A DNA stretch of 64,000 nucleotides from positions 992,001-1,056,000 of the forward strand of contig NZ_JAETWB010000001.1 of the NCBI RefSeq assembly GCF_016773205.1, in the 5' to 3' direction. A program made the position numbers and the translations under genes. This document shows, in pieces, positions 35,533-44,157 of this stretch. Numbering within the stretch: the first letter of the stretch is position 1; each line of letters begins with the position of its first letter. The DNA is from Belnapia arida (GTDB taxonomy: Bacteria > Pseudomonadota > Alphaproteobacteria > Acetobacterales > Acetobacteraceae). A model generated the notes under the pieces. The model was not told the origin of the DNA and ran no database searches. It saw only the letters and a program-made list of their open reading frames with translations.

Positions 35533-36495
35533 TTATTCCACCCGCCCGATCCGCTGAACTGCCCGCACCAGGCGGGCGCTGTCGGTGCGGAGAAATTCCT
35601 CGAAGGCGGCGCCGTCCCGGTAGTCGAGGGTATTGCCGCCGGTCGCCAGGGCCCGGCCGGTTTCCGGTTCGGCCGCCACCGCGGCCATGGCCGCGCGCAG
35701 CGCCTCGTGGATCGGCGCCGGCGTGCCGGCGGGGGCGAAGATGCCGGCCCAGATGTAGTACTCCGCCTCCCTGAAGCCGCGCTCGATCAGCGTCGGCACC
35801 TCCGGCATTCCGGCCGGGCGATGAGCGCCCCAGCTGGCCAGCGCGCGCAACCGCCCCTCGCGTAGATGCGGCGCAACCGGCCCCGGCCCGCTCGCAAGCG
35901 CCTGCACCTGCCCGGCGAGCAGCGCAGTCAGCGCCGGCGCCCCGCCCTGGAACGGCACATGCAGCAGCTCCACCTCGGCCGCCTTGGCCAGCATCGCCAT
36001 CGGCACATGCAGCGCCGAGTAGTTGCCGGAGGAGGAGTAGCTGATCCGCCCCGGCCGCGCCCTGCCATCGGCCAGGAATTCCTCGAGGCTCCGCCAGGGC
36101 GAGGCGGCTGGCACCACCAGCAGGGTCGGGTCGGCGGTGAAGAGGGCGATGGGCGCCAGCTGCTCCATCTCATAGGCTGGCGGCCGGCCGAAGAGGCGCG
36201 CCGCTTCCGGCAGGACGGCAAGCGAGGAGAGCGCCATCAGCAGGGTAGTGCCATCCGGTGCGGCGCGGGCGACGAAGGCATTGCCGATCTCCCCCGCAGC
36301 GCCGGCGCGGTTCACCACCGGCACCGGTTGGCGCCAGTGGCGCTCCAGCGCCGCCGCAACGGGCCGCGCCACCACATCCGCCTGGCCGCCGGGCGGGAAG
36401 GCGACGACCATGCTGACCGGGCGGCCGGGGAAGTCCTGCGCACGGGCCAGCGCCGGGAGCGCCAGACCGCCCGCCAGCACCGCCCGGCGCCTCAT
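35533..36495 (-). CDS. Tripartite tricarboxylate transporter receptor (Bug/TctC family)
   Basis: A protein of 320 residues. A short twin-Arg-like signal peptide (MRRRAVLAGGLALPALARAQ) is followed by the Bug fold: FPGRPVSMVVAFPPGGQADVVARPVA, where the PPGG loop binds a carboxylate, then ISYSSSGNYSALH and FAPAGTPAPIHEALRAAM. It is a periplasmic receptor for a small carboxylate or amide. There are no TctA/TctB membrane genes beside it. Its ATG overlaps the stop of the fumarylacetoacetase-family gene (ATGA), placing it as the last gene of the minus-strand catabolic block. Confidence 0.9.
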   Translation of the reverse strand: MRRRAVLAGGLALPALARAQDFPGRPVSMVVAFPPGGQADVVARPVAAALERHWRQPVPVVNRAGAAGEIGNAFVARAAPDGTTLLMALSSLAVLPEAARLFGRPPAYEMEQLAPIALFTADPTLLVVPAASPWRSLEEFLADGRARPGRISYSSSGNYSALHVPMAMLAKAAEVELLHVPFQGGAPALTALLAGQVQALASGPGPVAPHLREGRLRALASWGAHRPAGMPEVPTLIERGFREAEYYIWAGIFAPAGTPAPIHEALRAAMAAVAAEPETGRALATGGNTLDYRDGAAFEEFLRTDSARLVRAVQRIGRVE

Positions 36496-37376
36496 GCGAC
36501 CGGATTTTCCAGCACGCCGATCCCCGTCACCTCGACCCGCACCACATCGCCCGACCTCAGGAAGCGCGGCGGCTGGAAGCCGATGCCGACGCCGGCCGGC
36601 GTGCCGGTTGCGATGATATCGCCCGGCTCCAGGGTGATGCCGGCGCTGATGGTCTCGATCAGGGTCGGGATGGCGAAGATCAGATCGGCGACCGACGCAT
36701 CCTGCCGCTTCTCGCCATTCACATGCGTGGTCAGCCGCAGCGCGCGCGGGTCTGGCACCTCGTCGGCGGTGAGGATGGCGGGACCCATCGGGCAGAAGCC
36801 GTCGATCCCCTTGCCGAGGATCCATTGCCGGTGCTTGTGCTGCAAGGTCCGCGCCGTCACGTCGTTGACGATGGTGTATCCGAAGACGTGCTGCGCCCAG
36901 TCGGCCGCCTTGATGCCGCGTCCCGCCTTGCCGATGACGACGGCCAGCTCGCCCTCGTAGTCGGTCGACCCGGTCGGGTCGAGGAAGGCGGGGATGGTGT
37001 CGCCCGGCCCGCTGACGGCGGTCGGCGGCTTGCTGAACACCACCGGCGCCTCCGGCACCACCTCCTTCGCCGTGGCGTCGAAGCCGGAGCCGGCGAATTC
37101 CTTGGCATGCTCGAAATAGTTCTTGCCGACGCAGAAGATGTTCTTGGCCGGGCGCGGGATCGGCGCCAGCAGCACCGCATCCTCCACCACCGGTGCCTGC
37201 GCCGCCGCCGCCCGCGCCCGCCGCAGCATCGCCTCGCCGCCGGCGATCAGCGCCGGCATGTTGTCCCAGGAGACCTGCCCATCCGCCGCCGAGAGGTCGA
37301 GCACCGCCCCGTCCGCCCGCAGCGCGCCCACCTTGCCGCCGGCCCAGCCGCCCCGCTTATAGGTCACCAACCGCAT
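36492..37376 (-). CDS. Fumarylacetoacetate hydrolase family enzyme
   Basis: A protein of 294 residues. FCVGKNYFEHAKEF, PVVFSKPPTAVSGPGDTI, DYEGELAVVIGKAGRGI and GYTIVNDVTAR are the FAH signature stretches; the E-x-E/D metal set is in the DYEGELA region, and TGTPAGVGIGF closes the site. Members hydrolyse or decarboxylate C-C bonds of acylpyruvates, or hydrate 2-oxopent-4-enoates. The ATG at 37376 gives MRLVTYKRG, the usual opening. It is coupled to the following Bug receptor and lies 36 bases after the amidase. Confidence 0.92.
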   Translation of the reverse strand: MRLVTYKRGGWAGGKVGALRADGAVLDLSAADGQVSWDNMPALIAGGEAMLRRARAAAAQAPVVEDAVLLAPIPRPAKNIFCVGKNYFEHAKEFAGSGFDATAKEVVPEAPVVFSKPPTAVSGPGDTIPAFLDPTGSTDYEGELAVVIGKAGRGIKAADWAQHVFGYTIVNDVTARTLQHKHRQWILGKGIDGFCPMGPAILTADEVPDPRALRLTTHVNGEKRQDASVADLIFAIPTLIETISAGITLEPGDIIATGTPAGVGIGFQPPRFLRSGDVVRVEVTGIGVLENPVA

Positions 37377-37412
37377 GCCGCGTCCTCCCACCTTCTCCCC
37401 GATGAAGCAGAA

Positions 37413-38807
37413 TCAGCCGGGCTGGGCCAGCGGTATCGTGGCGGCCTGTTCCAGCGCCCGCGCCCCACGCAGCACCAGGTCATCGCGGTAGAGCGCGGCG
37501 GCGAGCTGCACCGCGCGCGGCATCCCGTGCTCGTCGAGGCCGACCGGCACGGCGATCGCCGGTTGCCGCGTCAGGTTGAAGGCGAAGGTCCAAGGTGCCC
37601 AGTCGCGCCACAGCGCCTCGGCCGGGCGGATGGTCGGCTGGTCGGCGGCGAAGGCGGCCGTCGGCGTCGCCGGGCAGAGCATCAGGTCGAAGCGCTGGTG
37701 GAAGCGCGCCGCCGCATGCGCCGCCTCGATCCGGAGCGCCTCGGCGCCCAGGAAGTCGACCGCATTCATCCCCGCCTCGCGCCCGGCGAGGTCGACGAGG
37801 CCGGCATCCAACAGTCCGCGCCGATCCTCCGGGATGGTCGCCACCAGCCGCGCCAGCCCCACGCCCCAGACGCGGGAGAAGATGGCCCGCGTATCCGGCA
37901 GGGCCGGGTCGGCCTCCTCGACCTGCGCGCCCTGCTCCTCCAGCATCCGCGCCGCGGCCTGGAGCACCGCCTCGCCATCGGCATCGAGCGGCGGGGCAAA
38001 GCCGAGGCGGCGCACGAGGCCGATCCGCAGGCCGGCGACGCCGCCCTCGATGCCCGCCCGCCAGTCGCGCGGCTCATCCGGCAGGCAGCGGGGGTCGCGC
38101 AGGTCGTACCGCGCCATGGTGGAGAGCATCAGCGCCGCGTCGCGCACCGTACGCGTCATCGGCCCGGTGCAGGCGACATTGGAAAAGGCGCCGAGCGGCC
38201 ATTGCGGCACCCGGCCGAAGCTCGGCTTCAGCCCGACGAGGCCGGAGAAGGCGGCCGGGATGCGGATGGAGCCGCCCGCATCCGTGCCGATATGGAGCGG
38301 CCCGAAGCAGGCCGCGCCCGCCGCCCCGGCGCCGGAGGAGGAGCCGCCCGGCGTCCGCTCGCGGTTCCAGGGGTTGCGGGTGATGCCGTGCAGCGGGCAG
38401 TCACCGGGCGACTTCCAGCCGAACTCCGTGGTGGTGGTCTTGCCCAGGATGACGGCGCCGGCCGCCTTCAGCCCGAGCACCGAGGGGGCATCCTCCGTCG
38501 CCGGCGCCGTGTCGGTGGCCTTGCTGCCGCGCCGGGTCGGGAAACCGGTGAGGTTCAGCAGGTCCTTCACCGTGGCGGGCACGCCGTCGAGCAGCCCCAT
38601 CGGCCGCCCGGCCATCCAGCGCGCCTCGCTCTCGCCCGCGGCCTGCAGGGCGCGGGGGTTCATGGCGGCGAAGGCATTGACCCAGGGGTTGTATCGGGCC
38701 ACCCGCTCCATCACCGCCTTCAGCACCTCCACGGGGCTGAGCGCCCGCCGTGCGTAGAGCGCCAGCAGGGTCTCGGCGGACATCAGGGCGGGGTCGGTTT
38801 CGGTCAT
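37413..38807 (-). CDS. Amidase-signature family amidase
   Basis: A protein of 464 residues. The Ser-cisSer-Lys triad can be read: K81 (VKDLLNLTG), S156 (TPGGSSSGAGAA) and S180 (GTDAGGSIRIPA), with the spacing of 75 and 24 residues known from the family. It hydrolyses a carboxamide to acid and ammonia; the physiological amide is unknown. GatA-type roles are unlikely without gatB/gatC. It is part of the minus-strand block with RutA upstream and the FAH-family gene downstream; a stem-loop lies just before its start (38814-38848). Confidence 0.92.
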   Translation of the reverse strand: MTETDPALMSAETLLALYARRALSPVEVLKAVMERVARYNPWVNAFAAMNPRALQAAGESEARWMAGRPMGLLDGVPATVKDLLNLTGFPTRRGSKATDTAPATEDAPSVLGLKAAGAVILGKTTTTEFGWKSPGDCPLHGITRNPWNRERTPGGSSSGAGAAGAACFGPLHIGTDAGGSIRIPAAFSGLVGLKPSFGRVPQWPLGAFSNVACTGPMTRTVRDAALMLSTMARYDLRDPRCLPDEPRDWRAGIEGGVAGLRIGLVRRLGFAPPLDADGEAVLQAAARMLEEQGAQVEEADPALPDTRAIFSRVWGVGLARLVATIPEDRRGLLDAGLVDLAGREAGMNAVDFLGAEALRIEAAHAAARFHQRFDLMLCPATPTAAFAADQPTIRPAEALWRDWAPWTFAFNLTRQPAIAVPVGLDEHGMPRAVQLAAALYRDDLVLRGARALEQAATIPLAQPG

Positions 38808-38813
38808 GCGTCA

Positions 38814-38848
38814 CCTCGGGCAGGCCACCAATCTGGACCCGCCCGAGG
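38814..38848. repeat. Inverted repeat CCTCGGGC-N19-GCCCGAGG
   Basis: Two perfect eight-base arms lie in the 48-base gap between rutA and the amidase gene, within 7 bases of the amidase start. It could form a stem-loop that tunes expression of the downstream part of the operon, or partly terminate the rutA transcript. Confidence 0.45.
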
Positions 38849-38855
38849 CCGAGGG

Positions 38856-39935
38856 CTAGGCGGCGAGCCTCACATGGCTCCGGCAGCGCATCAGCGGCTG
38901 GATGCGGGTGCCGAAATTCTCCATCCCCGCCAGGAAGTCGTCGAAGGTGAGCATGATGCCCTTCACCCCGGGCATCGCCGCCGCCTCGTCCAGCATGCGC
39001 GCGATGCTGGCATAAGAGCCGACCAGCGTGCCCATGTTGAAATTGATCGGCGAGGGCGAGCGCTGGATCGCCGCAGCCATCGAGGTCGATTCCGTGTTCA
39101 CATCGGCTGCGGCATGGCCGAGCAGATGCGCCAGCGCCTCGCGGTCGGCACCCCGGTTGTAGAGATCCCACTTCGCCATCGCCGCCTCGTCCGTCTCGTC
39201 GGCGATGACCATGTAGAGGATGTAGGAGCCGACATCGCGCCCGGTCTTCTCGGCCGCCTTCAGCATCCGCCGCGGCACGTCGATGCATTTCTGCGGCTCG
39301 TTCACCCCCTCGCCGAGGGCGAAGTTGAAGTCGCAGTACTGCGCCGCGAATTCCATCCCGCGGTCGCTCTGCCCGGCGGCGACCAGCTTGATCGGCACCG
39401 AGGGCGGCGGGCTCATCTTGCACGCGTCCATCTGGAAGAACTCGCCCTTGAGGTCGCTTGTTCCGGTCTCCCAGAGCTGCTTCATGATCTGAACGTATTC
39501 GGTGCTGTAGTCGTAGCGCCTGCCGAAATACGCATCGCCCGGCCACATCCCCATTTGGCTGTACTCGACCTTGTGCCAGCCGGAGACGATGTTCACCCCG
39601 AACCGTCCGCCCGAGATGCTGTCGATGGTCGTCGCCATGCGCGCCACGATCGCCGGTGGAATGGTCAGCACCGCGGTCGAGGCGTAGAGCCGGATCTTCG
39701 AGGTGACGGAGGCGAGCCCCGCCATCAGCGTGAAGCTTTCCAGCCCGTGGTCCCAGAACTCGGTCTTCCCGCCGAAGCCGTGCAGCTTGATCATCGATAG
39801 GGCGAAGTCGAGACCGTAGCCCTCGGCCATCTGCACCACCCGCTTGTTGAGCTCGAAGCTCGGCATGTATTGCGGCGAGGTGGCCGAGATCAGCCAGCCA
39901 TTGTTGTTGATCGGGATGAAGACACCGATATCCAT
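38856..39935 (-). CDS. rutA: Pyrimidine oxygenase RutA (flavin-dependent)
   Basis: A protein of 359 residues, very close by eye to E. coli RutA across its whole length: [65 protein letters not shown] and [18 protein letters not shown]. RutA opens the uracil ring with FMN and O2 to give a ureidoacrylate peracid. The other rut genes (rutB-rutG) and a flavin reductase are absent here. Instead it sits among an amidase, an FAH-family enzyme and Bug receptors, so it may oxidise a different ring or amide. The ATG at 39935 is chosen over an upstream in-frame one. Confidence 0.9.
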   Translation of the reverse strand: MDIGVFIPINNNGWLISATSPQYMPSFELNKRVVQMAEGYGLDFALSMIKLHGFGGKTEFWDHGLESFTLMAGLASVTSKIRLYASTAVLTIPPAIVARMATTIDSISGGRFGVNIVSGWHKVEYSQMGMWPGDAYFGRRYDYSTEYVQIMKQLWETGTSDLKGEFFQMDACKMSPPPSVPIKLVAAGQSDRGMEFAAQYCDFNFALGEGVNEPQKCIDVPRRMLKAAEKTGRDVGSYILYMVIADETDEAAMAKWDLYNRGADREALAHLLGHAAADVNTESTSMAAAIQRSPSPINFNMGTLVGSYASIARMLDEAAAMPGVKGIMLTFDDFLAGMENFGTRIQPLMRCRSHVRLAA

Positions 39936-39992
39936 GGGCACGCCCCTCTGCATTGAGCGGCAGAGGGGCACGCAATCCTCATGCCATGGCTC

Positions 39993-40970
39993 TCAGCTCG
40001 CCACGATGTTGAACTGCCGGGCGATGCCGGTCCAGGTGGCGATGTTCTCCTGCATGATGGCGACGAAGTCGGCACCGAGCGGCGGCGGGTTGCGCGGCAG
40101 CGTCACCAGTTCCTCGCACCGGGCACGGAGCACGGGCGTTTCCAGCAGCGGCGGGATCAGCGCCGTCACTCGCTCGGCGATCGGCGCCGGCAGGCCCTTC
40201 GGCGCCGAAAGGCCGAGCCACTGGCTCGAGGTCAGCTTGCCGTAGCCCTGTTCGGTGAAAGTCGGGATGTCCGGCATCGCCGCCAGCCGCTGCGGCGAGG
40301 AGATGCCGAGGCAGCGCAGCGTGCCATCCTTCAGCATCGCCACGTTGGTGGTGATCGGGTCGATCAGGCTCTCGATGGTGCCGGCCATCAGGTCCTGCAT
40401 CGCCGGCGCGCTGCCGCGGTAGGGCACATGCTCAAGGCTGGGCGCCCGCCCTTCCGCCCCGAGCATCACCCCGAGCAGATGCGGCGCCGAGCCGATGCCG
40501 GAGGAGCCGTAGCGCACCGGCACGCGCCGCGCCGCGGCCAGATACTGGTCGAGCGTCTTGTAGGGCGAGTTCGCCTTCACCAGCAGCACGTTCGGCGCCT
40601 CGACCAGCATGCCGAGATGGGTGAAGTCGGCCACCGGGTCAAAGGGCAGGGTCGGCAGCGTTGCCGTCGAGAAGACATGCACCGACGCATGGCTGACAAG
40701 GAAGGTGTAGCCATCGGCCGGCGACTTGGCGACGAAGTCAGTACCGATCACCCCGCCGGCGCCCGCCTTGTTTTCGACGACCACCGTCTGGCCGAGCGCC
40801 TGGGCGAGCGGCGGCGCGATCAGCCGGGCTATGGTATCGACCAGCCCGCCGGGCGGGAATTGCGCGACGAGGCGGATGGAGCCGCGTCCCGGCCAGCCAT
40901 TCTGCGCCCGCGCGAGGCGGGGCAGCAGGGCAGGGGCGGCGAGGGCGGCGAGTAGGTGTCGGCGATGCAT
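39993..40970 (-). CDS. Tripartite tricarboxylate transporter receptor (Bug/TctC family)
   Basis: A protein of 325 residues. The signal peptide is MHRRHLLAALAAPALLPRLARAQ; then WPGRGSIRLVAQFPPGGLVDTIARLIA and VVVENKAGAGGVIGTDFVAKSPADGYT are the Bug signatures, followed by PVRYGSSGIGSAPHLLGVML. It should capture a small carboxylate or related compound in the periplasm. It lies between the gamma-glutamyltransferase-like gene and rutA in one orientation. No TctAB permease is present, as with its paralogue at 35533-36495. Confidence 0.92.
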   Translation of the reverse strand: MHRRHLLAALAAPALLPRLARAQNGWPGRGSIRLVAQFPPGGLVDTIARLIAPPLAQALGQTVVVENKAGAGGVIGTDFVAKSPADGYTFLVSHASVHVFSTATLPTLPFDPVADFTHLGMLVEAPNVLLVKANSPYKTLDQYLAAARRVPVRYGSSGIGSAPHLLGVMLGAEGRAPSLEHVPYRGSAPAMQDLMAGTIESLIDPITTNVAMLKDGTLRCLGISSPQRLAAMPDIPTFTEQGYGKLTSSQWLGLSAPKGLPAPIAERVTALIPPLLETPVLRARCEELVTLPRNPPPLGADFVAIMQENIATWTGIARQFNIVAS

Positions 40971-41041
40971 GCTCTGCGCTCCTTTGCGGCAGGGCGCAGG
41001 CAGATTGCCGTCAGATGACGCAACGGTCATGTCCCGGAAGC

Positions 41042-41063
41042 TGCCTTGCCCTTGGGCAAGGCA
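41042..41063. terminator. Stem-loop TGCCTTGCCC-TT-GGGCAAGGCA
   Basis: A perfect ten-base inverted repeat in the 148-base gap between the gamma-glutamyltransferase-like gene and the Bug receptor, both on the minus strand. It may end the upstream transcript in part, or act as an operator. There is no T-run after it on the minus strand. Confidence 0.45.
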
Positions 41064-41118
41064 TGAGCAGCAAGGAGCGTGCCGCGGCTGGGGCCGATAG
41101 CCCCTGACCAGGGTCCCT

Positions 41119-42690
41119 CTAGGCCGCGACCGCGCCGCTCCAGGGGGTCATGGCATCGCTGATGCCGGTCGCCTCGCCGCCCGGATCGCGGCGGATGAGG
41201 TTCGGGCAGGCGAAGTTGAGAGGCAGCACGGCGTGCTCCACAATGGTCGGGGTGCCAGGCAGGGCGGCCAGCACCTCGGGCGGCAGGCGCCGGTCGGCGG
41301 TGACGCCCTCCGGCCCGGAGACGTCGATCCGCGGATGATGCGCCGCCGCCTCCGGCTCCATCCCGAATTCGGTGACGAAGGAGAGCAGCTGCAGCACCGC
41401 GGCCAGGATGCGCCGCCCGCCCGAAGCGCCGGCCGCGATCTCCGGCTGGTCGCCCGAGGCGAGGATGATGGGCGACATGTTGGTCAGCGGCCGCTTGCCT
41501 GGCGCGATGGCATTCGGCGTGCCCGGCTGCGGGTCGAACCACATGACGCCGTTGTTCATCAGCACGCCCGAGCGCGGCAGGACGACGCGGCTGCCCATGG
41601 AGGAGAGAAGGGTGGTGGTCACTGCCACCATCATCCCATCCTTGTCGCAAGTGGTGAGGTGAGTCGTGCAGGTCTCGGCGCCCTCGGGCTCGGCATCGCC
41701 AAGGCCGGCGAGCCGTTCGCCATAGGCGGCCTGCATGGCGCTGGCGAAGCTGGCATACCAGGCGGCCGATGGTTCCGGGCCGAGCGGGACATCGGCCATC
41801 AGCTCCAGCACCCGGCGCATGGTCGGCGCCGCGGTCAGCCCATTCGAGAGCATGAGCGTGCGCCCGCGCCAGGGCACGGCGACGGCGGGCTTCACCCTTG
41901 CACGGCAGCCGGCGAGGTCGGCGGCGGAGAGCACGCCGCCCATCTCCCCTACATCGGCGGCGATCTGCGCGGCGATCTCGCCCTCATAAAAGTCGCGCAG
42001 CCCGGCCTGTTGCAGCCGCTCCAGGGTCGCCGGCAGGTTGCCGAGCGGGAAGAAGCCCGGAGCCCCTTGATAGGGTGTCGTCGGCGGCAAGCCGTTCGGC
42101 AGGTAGATGCGCGCACTCTCCGGGTAAAGGCGCAGCACGCTGGCCGAGCTCGCTACCTTCAGCGTGGTGTACCAGTCGGCCGGCAGGCCGCGTTTGGCCA
42201 GGGCGACTGCGGGGGCCAGGACCTCGCGTATCGGCAGCCGCCCGTGCCGCTCATGCAGCAGCGCATAGCCCGCGACGGCGGAGGGGATGACGAAGGAGAG
42301 CGGGCCATGGATGTTGCGGTCCCCCTCCACCTCGGGCCAGGAGAAAAGGTCCTGCTTCATCCGCCCGGTCAGCGGGAAGGCGGAGGCGTCGAGCCCGGCC
42401 GGCGCAACGGGACCGAAATCGATGGTCTCGGCGGGCGACATTCCCGGCGTCATCACCTGGGCGAAGCCGATGCCGCCGAGCCCGCTGTTCCAGGGCTCGA
42501 GCGTGGCGAGGGCGAAGGCGGTGGCAACGGCGGCATCCGCCGCGGTGCCGCCGGCGCGCAGCATGGCGGCACCGGCCTCCGCCGCCACCCTCACCTGGGA
42601 GACGACGACGCCCCCGGCGCCGCTCGCGGCGGGCTTGCGCAGGGACCAGTTCTGGCTCTGGTGATCGGGCAGGGGGAAGGCATCCGTCAT
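41119..42690 (-). CDS. Gamma-glutamyltransferase family hydrolase
   Basis: A protein of 523 residues. In this Ntn-hydrolase family the proenzyme cuts itself before a Thr; here T342 in ETCTTHLTTCDKDGMMVAV is the likely nucleophile, giving chains of about 341 and 182 residues. AGGTAADAAVATAFALATLEPWNSGLGG and NMSPIILASGDQPEIAAGASGGRRI are the other signature stretches. There is no signal peptide, so it is probably cytoplasmic, unlike E. coli Ggt; cytoplasmic relatives act on acylated side chains or simple gamma-glutamyl amides. It follows the GntR regulator gene after 62 bases. The ATG at 42690 is chosen over an upstream extension. Confidence 0.9.
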   Translation of the reverse strand: MTDAFPLPDHQSQNWSLRKPAASGAGGVVVSQVRVAAEAGAAMLRAGGTAADAAVATAFALATLEPWNSGLGGIGFAQVMTPGMSPAETIDFGPVAPAGLDASAFPLTGRMKQDLFSWPEVEGDRNIHGPLSFVIPSAVAGYALLHERHGRLPIREVLAPAVALAKRGLPADWYTTLKVASSASVLRLYPESARIYLPNGLPPTTPYQGAPGFFPLGNLPATLERLQQAGLRDFYEGEIAAQIAADVGEMGGVLSAADLAGCRARVKPAVAVPWRGRTLMLSNGLTAAPTMRRVLELMADVPLGPEPSAAWYASFASAMQAAYGERLAGLGDAEPEGAETCTTHLTTCDKDGMMVAVTTTLLSSMGSRVVLPRSGVLMNNGVMWFDPQPGTPNAIAPGKRPLTNMSPIILASGDQPEIAAGASGGRRILAAVLQLLSFVTEFGMEPEAAAHHPRIDVSGPEGVTADRRLPPEVLAALPGTPTIVEHAVLPLNFACPNLIRRDPGGEATGISDAMTPWSGAVAA

Positions 42691-42752
42691 CGCGGCAACT
42701 CCGGTGGTCGGCGTGCCGTCATCGTCCTGCCATGACCAGGATGCCGCAATCC

Positions 42753-43505
42753 CTAAAGCCCGGCCGGGGGGCGCCGCCGCTCCTCCAGCACCGACTCGAA
42801 GTCGAAGGTGAGGTTCCAACCCACATGCGCCTCGAGCGCGGCCAGGGCCTTCGCCTCATCCCCGGCAGCAAGGGCGGCGATCAGCACGCCATGCTCCGCC
42901 TCCAGTCCCTCCTGCACCCGGATCTGCTGGGCGAGCCCCCAGATCACCGCAAGCTGCCGAGCGAGGCTCTGCCACAGGGCGAGCAGGGGCGCGTTGCCGG
43001 AAACCCGGCACAACTCGGCATGGAAATCGCCATCGGCCAGCACGATCAGCGCCGGGTCGCCGACTTCCACCGCTTGGCGGTAGCCCGCGGCGGCGGCCTC
43101 AAGCCCCTCGAAGCGCTCGGCACCACCCGGCTGACGCAAGGCTTCCCGCACGGCGAGCGATTCGAGGGCGAACCTCACCCGCATCAGTGCGGCGACGCCG
43201 GAATTCGTCACCTGCATCAGCCGCATCCCTTTGTAGGGGGTACTGACGACGATGCCTTGGCTCTCCAGCAGCCGCAGCGCCTCGCGGACTGGGACGCGAC
43301 TGATGCCGAGGTCGCGGGCGATCTCCGCCTCGACAAGCCGGTCGCCGGGCAGGAAGAGGCCGCGGGCGGCGGCGGCGACGATGGCCTCGGCGGCCTGCTC
43401 CACCATCGTCCGCGGCTGGACGGGAGACAGGCGCCGGGGTTCAGCCAGGGCGATGACCAATCGTTCGGACGCGTCCTGGTGCGCCCGATGGTCCGGAACA
43501 GCCAC
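42753..43505 (-). CDS. GntR-family transcriptional regulator, FCD (FadR) subgroup
   Basis: A protein of about 250 residues. The N-terminal winged helix-turn-helix is GDRLVEAEIARDLGISRVPVREALRLLESQGIV; the C-terminal FCD domain of helices carries metal-binding-type residues (LADGDFHAELCRVSGN, then EAEHGVLIAAL). FCD proteins sense small carboxylates or amino acids. I prefer the GTG at 43505 (opening VAVPDHRA); a TTG at 43550 would add 15 residues. It heads the minus-strand catabolic block, and I infer that it controls it. A likely promoter lies at 43538-43566. Confidence 0.88.
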   Translation of the reverse strand: MAVPDHRAHQDASERLVIALAEPRRLSPVQPRTMVEQAAEAIVAAAARGLFLPGDRLVEAEIARDLGISRVPVREALRLLESQGIVVSTPYKGMRLMQVTNSGVAALMRVRFALESLAVREALRQPGGAERFEGLEAAAAGYRQAVEVGDPALIVLADGDFHAELCRVSGNAPLLALWQSLARQLAVIWGLAQQIRVQEGLEAEHGVLIAALAAGDEAKALAALEAHVGWNLTFDFESVLEERRRPPAGL

Positions 43506-43682
43506 GTGGTGATCCCCGTTAAATCGCGAAGAACTGAAGTTTAAATTCAACTCATTGGTTTGTGAAGGTCACCCGCAGATCGAATTGCGCAAGCCCTACA
43601 TTTTGTTGCATTTAAGCATCAAGTCAAGCCCCGCTGCCCTTGTCTTTGCCGTCATGGCAGTCTCGCTGCGTTGGAGGGCAGC
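43506..43682. other. AT-rich divergent intergenic region (gntR / thioesterase)
   Basis: 177 bases, notably AT-rich for this genome. It holds the candidate gntR promoter (43538-43566), a TTGCGCAA palindrome near 43586 and TTGTTGCATTTAAGC near 43603. It should drive the regulator gene leftward and the thioesterase gene rightward. Confidence 0.5.
43538..43566 (-). promoter_or_regulatory. Candidate sigma-70 promoter of gntR with overlapping palindrome
   Basis: On the minus strand TTCACA (complement of 43561-43566) and TAAACT (complement of 43538-43543) are 17 bases apart. The near-palindrome GAAGTTTAAATTC (43536-43548, 11 of 13 positions symmetric) covers the -10 box, where an autoregulating GntR protein could bind. 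Assigned by eye. Confidence 0.45.
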
Positions 43683-44129
43683 ATGGTCGAGGATGCGGAT
43701 CGCGCGGAATTCGGAATCGAGGGTGACTGGGCGGTGGTCCGGCGGCACCGAATCCGCTGGTCGGAATGCGACCAGTACGCCCATGCCAACAATGCCGCCT
43801 ACCTCGCCCTGTGCGAGGATCTCCGCGTGTCCCACTGGCTCTCGCTCGGCGGCCGATTCGCCGTGGGCGAGCCGGGCCCGGTCGTCGCGCAGATGGAGGT
43901 GCGCTACCTCCAGTCGCTCGCCTTCGACGATGCGGTCGCCGTCACCATGCGGCCGGCGGCGCTGCGCCGCAGCAGCCTGACCCAGGACTATGCGGTGTGG
44001 AAGAGGGGACTCGTCTTCACCTGCCGCGCCGTGCTGGTCCTCATCCGCCATGGCAGCGGGGAAAAGGTGGCGATCCCGCCGGCGATGCGGGCGGTGCTGG
44101 TCGGACAGGGCGCGGCGGAGGATGCCTGA
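43683..44129 (+). CDS. Acyl-CoA thioesterase (4HBT, YbgC/FadM-like)
   Basis: A protein of 148 residues. RIRWSECDQYAHANNAAYLALCEDLRVSHWL holds the Asp and the HxNN-type helix of the YbgC-type hotdog thioesterases. MEVRYLQSLAFDDAVAVTMRP and LVFTCRAVLVLI complete the fold. It should hydrolyse a short or branched acyl-CoA thioester. The ATG at 43683 follows a GGAGG site by seven bases, so an upstream TTG in frame is not the start. It stands divergent from the GntR regulator and converges with denD. Confidence 0.82.
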   Translation: MVEDADRAEFGIEGDWAVVRRHRIRWSECDQYAHANNAAYLALCEDLRVSHWLSLGGRFAVGEPGPVVAQMEVRYLQSLAFDDAVAVTMRPAALRRSSLTQDYAVWKRGLVFTCRAVLVLIRHGSGEKVAIPPAMRAVLVGQGAAEDA

Positions 44130-44137
44130 GCCTCGCA

Positions 44138-44156
44138 GCCCGGCACCGCCCCGGGC
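44138..44156. terminator. Weak stem-loop between converging thioesterase and denD genes
   Basis: GCCCGG pairs with CCGGGC across a seven-base loop in the 28-base gap between two converging genes. A shared terminator is plausible; there is no T-run. Confidence 0.35.
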
Positions 44157-44157
44157 C

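Noticed and set aside
37413-38807. GatA subunit of the tRNA amidotransferase
   Set aside because: gatB and gatC are absent and the context is catabolic; the family match is to general amidases.
36723-39800. A plus-strand open frame of about 1,000 codons across the FAH, amidase and rutA genes
   Set aside because: A shadow of three well-supported minus-strand genes, with the same low-complexity basic composition.
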